Part shown: positions 59,026 through 64,000 of the stretch, one piece after another | Layout of the letters: every line of letters starts with the position of its first letter | Position numbering within the stretch: the first letter of the stretch is position 1 | The notes under the pieces: model-generated | Told to the model about the DNA's origin: nothing | The model's input: only the letters and a program-made list of their open reading frames with translations | Database searches by the model: none | Source of the DNA: Pagrus major | Taxonomy: Eukaryota; Chordata; Actinopteri; Spariformes; Sparidae | Length of the DNA: 64,000 nucleotides | Assembly: GCF_040436345.1 (NCBI RefSeq) | Contig: NC_133225.1 | Span: 22,672,040-22,736,039 of the forward strand | Direction of reading: 5' to 3' | Position numbers and translations under genes: made by a program

Positions 59026-59083
59026 TGCGTGTGTGCGTGTGCGTGTGTGTGTGTGTGTATGTGTATGTGTGTGTGTGTGTGTG
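58975..59083. repeat. TG microsatellite next to the ivns1abp promoter
   Basis: About 54 TG units interrupted by CG and TA steps, beginning about 60 bp from the CRE-like site. Confidence 0.95.
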
Positions 59084-59564
59084 TAGATCATACAACATCT
59101 ATGGTGGATACAATAATCTAAAGGAAGTACTTTTCCAGGAATTATTATCCACAATTTATTTAGGCAAGTAAGGGATTTAATCCTTTACAGCAACACAGCA
59201 TTGTCTAACTACTTCATAATTATTAATACTTTGATTCAATGGCCCCTGTGTTTGTCATCTTATTATACAGTTTGTCACTGGATTATATTTGCTGATGCCA
59301 ATACTGTATGTGTATGTGTATGTGTAAAAGGCTTTTACATACCTTCAGCATGCATTTGATAGAGTACAAGAACAATTTTGTCAACTGCAACTTGTCCTAA
59401 ATGTAGATAAAATATAACTTATGTTCTTTACCACTTCAAAAACAGTAAGATCTGCATTGTCTGAGAAAATTCTTACCAGGAATGGTCAATAAATTGAGTC
59501 AGTGTTGATGAAGGTTCTCAGTCATCCAGAGGTGGTAAATCTAGATTTCTAGACTTTTAGACAT

Positions 59565-59759
59565 TTCACCTCTCATCCAAGAGGCTTCTTCAGTTCTAAC
59601 TAACTGGAGGGGAGCTGCAGTGGCCCTAACGACTCTGAAACTCAGAGCTCACTCGTGTCCTTAATGACTCTGTAAGAACACACCCACACAGAGTTTTAAA
59701 GCCAGCCAACTCCTCTCCAGTTAGTTAGAACTGAAGAAGCCTCTTGAATGAGAGGTGAA
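59565..59759. repeat. fold-back repeat with about 46-bp arms
   Basis: Left arm 59565-59610 (TTCACCTCTCATCCAAGAGG ...) and right arm 59713-59759 (... CCTCTTGAATGAGAGGTGAA) are inverted copies with one substitution and a 2-bp length difference. The loop is about 100 bp. It lies directly upstream of the LINE fragment. Confidence 0.8.
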
Positions 59760-59806
59760 ACGTCTTCAAGAAACTGAAATTGAGTTAGTATTTCATTTTT
59801 AAAAAC

Positions 59807-60126
59807 CTGGGGTTCTTATTCGATGATCTCTTGACTTTAAAGTCACATATCCAGCATATTACAAAAAAGCTGAAACTACTGTTAGGATTTTACTATAGAA
59901 ACAAGTCTTGCTTTTCTTTTTGTGCAAAACAGAAATTGGTGGAGTCTACCTTTTGCCTGTTATTGATTATGGAGATGTGTTGTATATTAATGCCTCTGCT
60001 CATTGTCTTCACATGCTGGATAGCGTGTAACACATGGTTCTGAGATTCATTACATTCTTGGCCAGAGATCTGTGATCTCAATGGGACTAACCTCGTTAAA
60101 TAAAGGATAAAAATAAATAAATAAAT
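59807..60126 (+). pseudogene. LINE reverse transcriptase C-terminal fragment and 3' tail
   Basis: Reads LGFLFDDLLTLKSHIQHITKK, then LGFYYRNKSCFS, then after a +1 frameshift LPVIDYGDVLYINASA and LDSV-stop. This is the end of the reverse-transcriptase region of a fish non-LTR retrotransposon (Rex1/L2-like in character). The TTAAATAAAGGATAAAAATA tail and AAAT repeats to 60126 fit a LINE 3' end. Frameshift and stop show that it is dead. Confidence 0.75.
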
Positions 60127-60284
60127 ATGTAGGCTAATCAGCATTTTCATGATGGTAAAGATGGAACTGATTAACTTCTTTGTACGTGGGATAGACCAAT
60201 TATCGGTCTGGCCGATTATTGGGGGCCTATATTTAGTATTTTCCCAATTATCGGTATCAGTATGTTTTTGTGTCTGATTACTGT

Positions 60285-60350
60285 TAAAATTAAATTAAAT
60301 TAAATTAAATTAAATTAAATTAAATTAAATTAAATTAAATTAAATTAAAA
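60285..60350. repeat. AAATT pentanucleotide microsatellite
   Basis: About 12 units of TTAAA/AAATT in tandem with little variation. Confidence 0.95.
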
Positions 60351-63300
60351 TAAAATACAATTTTGCTCTGATGCAGCATTCTTTCTTTTGTCTATAGTCA
60401 CCTGTGGTCTTACTCAATTTTCCACCCACAGCACTATCTGATTGTTTACACGTCACAGGCAAGCCTCTAAACACTGAATAATCTGATTATGGTTTCTTTT
60501 GACAGTTTTGGGGGAAACTGCATTTTCGTACTATGCACATTGGTCATGGATTAACTTGTGAGAAAATCTGAAATTAGTCACGTTGAATTATTTTTGTTCT
60601 TTTTATTGTTAATTGCTTGCCTCATGGTTGAAGAAGTTCTAAAATTAACAGATTTTAGAAGCTCTGAAGTAGTAAAGTTTGCCTAAAAAGTAAGTCCAAA
60701 CCTGTCCTTGAATCAAAGCCTAGTGGCAGTGGCAATAAAAATGATCAACACTAAAACTCATTGCACAGCACAGCCAACTTTGATCAAAACCTTGAGACCT
60801 CAAGAAGCAATAAAGAAAATATAAAAGAAATAAAGTTCAGACAAAAAATGAAATCAATAAGGAAAATAGGTTGCACAGAAGGACGGAAAGAAGAAAGAAA
60901 TGAACATAGATGATGTAAGCAATATCATATGAGTGCAGTGCCACAAATGTGAAGACATACTGAAGTATCAGTGTTCTTGATTAAATGTATTGAAGTAATG
61001 ACTATTCAACTTTGCCCTCAAGTGTGACGCCACAAAGCAGGTTAGCCAACACACATTCCTGTCTATCCAATAGGACCCTTCAACAGGTTGGATGCTTTCT
61101 TAGTTCAATCCAAATCCACTTGTGAACCTAGAGTCAGCATTGCCTCTCTGCCTTTTGCTCATCATGTCTGTATGGATTTCTCTCTTTTACATTTTGTGTC
61201 TTCTGTATATTGAATGCATTACCCATTCAATGTATGCTGCAACTGTGCCAGATTGTCTTGCCATTTGTGATATTCTCCTCTACATGTGTCATTGAGTCAT
61301 GACAGCTCACCGGTATGAGCACTATTCCATAAGTAGTTTGATTTCGCTTAAGAAGGAACATCCAGGCTCAACCCTCACTGCTACTGCACCGACGTCATCT
61401 AGAGGAAGAAGAACTCATTCACCTGACTGAATAGCTTATTACTACCTCACTACGTCAGTAATTAGATTAGAGGATAAAGAATCGCTTCAATACCAGTGTA
61501 TAAGCCAGCCTTTGTATCTGCATGAGGAGTGAGTGTGTGTATGTCTGTATTTTCCGGCATGTGAGGTTGTTTGTGAAAGCCCGGCACCAAATGTAACTCA
61601 GTGACAGGAGCACAAGCCCATTTAGCCGTGGCCTTAAAAGCACACTGACCATTGTGTTGAAAACCACAGTGATAACAAGCAAAGCCAGGGGTCCAGTAAA
61701 CGCAGATTAGGTTTATGAACACAAAGTAATCTCTTCATAACACCTCTTGTGCGGGTATTGTTACCCCAGCATGTTGTGCTTCCATCCATGTGCGGGTGAC
61801 ATTCCTGACAAGGTGAGAGAAGTTATTGCTGGCTCATGCATGGGCAAGAAAATGAACGGCTGCTTTCCAAGGATGGTCACCTGTATCGTATTTCACCTCT
61901 ATTTCTTTTTTGTAGCTGTGTCTGTGTGTGTGTGCTCGGACTGTGCCAGGAAACCAGCCAGTTTTAAGGTCATATCACCAAGGATGTCTTCAACAAAACA
62001 AATGGAAATAAGAAACATTACATGTCAAAAATATGCTTATGCAAATTTAAATATAAAAGCCTGTAGCTGGTACTATTGGCTTTAATTCATGAATTACTGT
62101 ACTTAGAGTGCAAACCCCAAATCAGCACAGCTTCTTGCTTCATCTTAACATGCCTCTTTATAATCACTCTAAGTTTTGCCTCTGCAAAAGCTCCTTTGGG
62201 ACGTCTGGCTTCAGCATTATCTTGACTGTCTGCAAAGGTGAATGAAGATCCCTGCAATCAGTCCATCTCCTCAACACAGCGTCTGGAGCCGCAGACAGGG
62301 AAGTGGTGATTACATCCGATGGAGTGCAGCCAACAGTTTCAGCTGACTTATTAGATTCTTACGGAGGTGTTTTTAGGAATTGGATTGGGATCAAAAAGTG
62401 GGAAACAGACTGAAGAAATTGAGAAATTAAAGTGGTATTTGAGGTGATAGTTCTATTTGCCTTTGTGAAGATTAATTCTGCAGGCAGACAAGTTACTAGT
62501 GGATGCACACAGAATTTGAAAAGCAAACAGAGGGACTGCAAAATCAGTTGCGAGTAGAGCTGCACTGTTTGGTTGATTAATTGATTAGCTGATTGCACAT
62601 TTAAAGATAACACATGTTGACCAATGCCATGTAGTGCTTTAAAAAACAGACTGCTGCACAGAAAAATACAGACTGCTGCACTGGTGCTGCCAAACCTACC
62701 AAAAAAGATCTTCTCACTGTTAAAAGCACAAACTAACAACATCAGGACCTTAAATAAAATGTTTATACCGCCTCCACTTCTACCACTACTTTCGAGAGCC
62801 ATGATATTCACTGAAACATGCACTTCTGTTTTCTGAAAGTGTACTCTGAAATGGATAAAACAACATTTATGCACTGTAGGTTGTTATCTGCTCATCTTTA
62901 GATGTAATTTCAAGCTTCTGCAACAGAACACGTGGCTAACACACCACTGCCTTACTGTTCAGCATATCTGGTCCACTATAGTTAATGTGGCTCTCTTCAG
63001 TCATACATATCTGACAAGTAGGTGGAAATCTTCAATTAAAATCTGCTGATGTTTTTATCTCTGACTTGTTATTACTGAATCGTGAATCAGCTACAAAAAC
63101 CTGTGTGGGTGCGTATGTTGCCTTCGTCTAATTCCAACACAAAGGAAACGGCCTTCGTTTTGCTGAGTCATCTTGTAAACTCTGCCGCCCCCCTCATTCT
63201 TTCATTCTACAGAGATTTGTTCAGTGAGGCTGCATAAATGTGTTCTGACAAGGACACTATGAATATTTTAGGTATCTGGGCCCAGCAGTAACACGTGGCT

Positions 63301-63469
63301 GCCACTGCTGTGTGGAAGCAGTTGAGGCGAGCAGGAGGCTTCGGCCTTGTGAAGAATTTAGAGTGACACTGCAATGTCATTATTATTATTTTCTTTTATA
63401 AGAAATACTTTAATGCCAGCAACACATCAGCACATGCAGACAGCACAAAGCTTCTTCGTCATCATTTGT

Positions 63470-63620
63470 ATTTTGTAGACAATTTTATTAATCCCACCAG
63501 GGGCAATTTGTTTGAGCAGCTTGCCTCGCACACAAACTAAACCATACAGTAACATGTAGATAAAAAGATAGATGAGTAATAAATAAAATAAGAATACAAT
63601 ACAATACAATATGCCAAGAA
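63470..63620. repeat. dispersed repeat fragment
   Basis: Contains TTTTATTAATCCCACCAGGGGCAATTTG followed by AT-rich ATACAATACAAT words, a pattern common to the ends of a fish retroelement family. Short and without flanking duplication. Confidence 0.3.
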
Positions 63621-63657
63621 GTTCAGTGAAATAACGGAATCTATAATAAATAGAAGA

Positions 63658-63752
63658 TGTTAATAAATAGTCATCAACTAATAAAATAAACATAATAAAT
63701 AAATAAATAATTAATAAATAGTCATCAACTAATAAAATAAACATAATAAAAA
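63658..63752. repeat. 39-bp direct duplication
   Basis: TAATAAATAGTCATCAACTA and the following 19 bases occur at about 63659-63697 and again at about 63711-63749, separated by AAAT repeats. Confidence 0.85.
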
Positions 63753-63813
63753 AAACATCTGCAGAGAATTTAAAAGATGAATTTCAGAGGGAATAAAATA
63801 TTTCGAGTAGAGA

Positions 63814-63867
63814 GGAAGATGTCAATAAATTAATTCAATATGTTGAATTAATTTACTGACATCTTCC
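63814..63867. repeat. 25-bp inverted repeat (hairpin)
   Basis: GGAAGATGTCAATAAATTAA... (63814-63838) and its inverted copy (63843-63867) differ at one position, with a 4-base loop TATG. Confidence 0.92.
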
Positions 63868-64000
63868 AACTTGTTTTGCAATCCCAGCGTGGCCCATACT
63901 TCAAAATGTTCCTGCCCTCCTACCCCTCTCTCCAGGGCATGGAAAAATTTGAACAGCACCACGTGAGTGTGTAGTTACATAGTCCTCTGATAAGGTACTG

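Larger units (their letters stand above)
59084..64000. other. intergenic region beyond ivns1abp
   Basis: No gene recognised. Contains a fold-back element, a LINE fragment, an AAATT microsatellite, a direct duplication and a strong hairpin, listed separately. A 171-codon minus-strand frame at 62359-62874 has no family resemblance. Confidence 0.6.

Overview
This window is vertebrate nuclear DNA, almost certainly from a ray-finned fish (probably a percomorph teleost). The genes are split into many short exons with GT/AG junctions. Long dinucleotide microsatellites are frequent. Non-coding DNA is full of teleost-style short inverted-repeat elements and a hAT element, and the central gene pair keeps the vertebrate order SWT1 - IVNS1ABP facing tail to tail. 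No operons, CRISPR arrays or other prokaryotic features are present.

Layout. (1) 1-13271: no coding exon recognised; a 1.5 kb hAT element with intact target-site duplication (2270-3804), several small inverted-repeat elements and TG/CA microsatellites. This is probably the first intron of the next gene. (2) 13272-13448, minus strand: first coding exon of an anosmin-1 gene (anos1), with signal peptide and the start of the cysteine-rich domain; the rest of the gene should lie beyond the left edge. A long ATC/GAT satellite-like array sits directly upstream. (3) 19.8-42.1 kb, plus strand: complete swt1. I resolved 16 coding exons whose phases all join, giving 973 residues with a PIN ribonuclease domain. 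(4) 42.1-45.3 kb: convergent intergenic space with an inverted-repeat element and a long TA tract. (5) 45.3-58.9 kb, minus strand: complete ivns1abp. I resolved 13 coding exons (650 residues: BTB, BACK, six kelch repeats) plus two non-coding 5' exons; the promoter shows an E-box next to a CRE-like site. (6) 59-64 kb: intergenic, with a LINE reverse-transcriptase fragment, fold-back repeats and a near-perfect 25-bp hairpin.

Functionally the three genes are unrelated: a secreted cell-guidance protein, a nuclear RNA quality-control endoribonuclease and an actin/kelch BTB adaptor. Their grouping is a matter of synteny, not of a pathway. The most noteworthy points are the anos1 exon where trmt1l would be expected next to swt1, the higher-order ATC/GAT array in the anos1 promoter region, a clean case of one inverted-repeat element nested in another inside the swt1 last intron, and possible transposon contributions to swt1 exon 1 and its 3' flank. 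I found no convincing new biological system.
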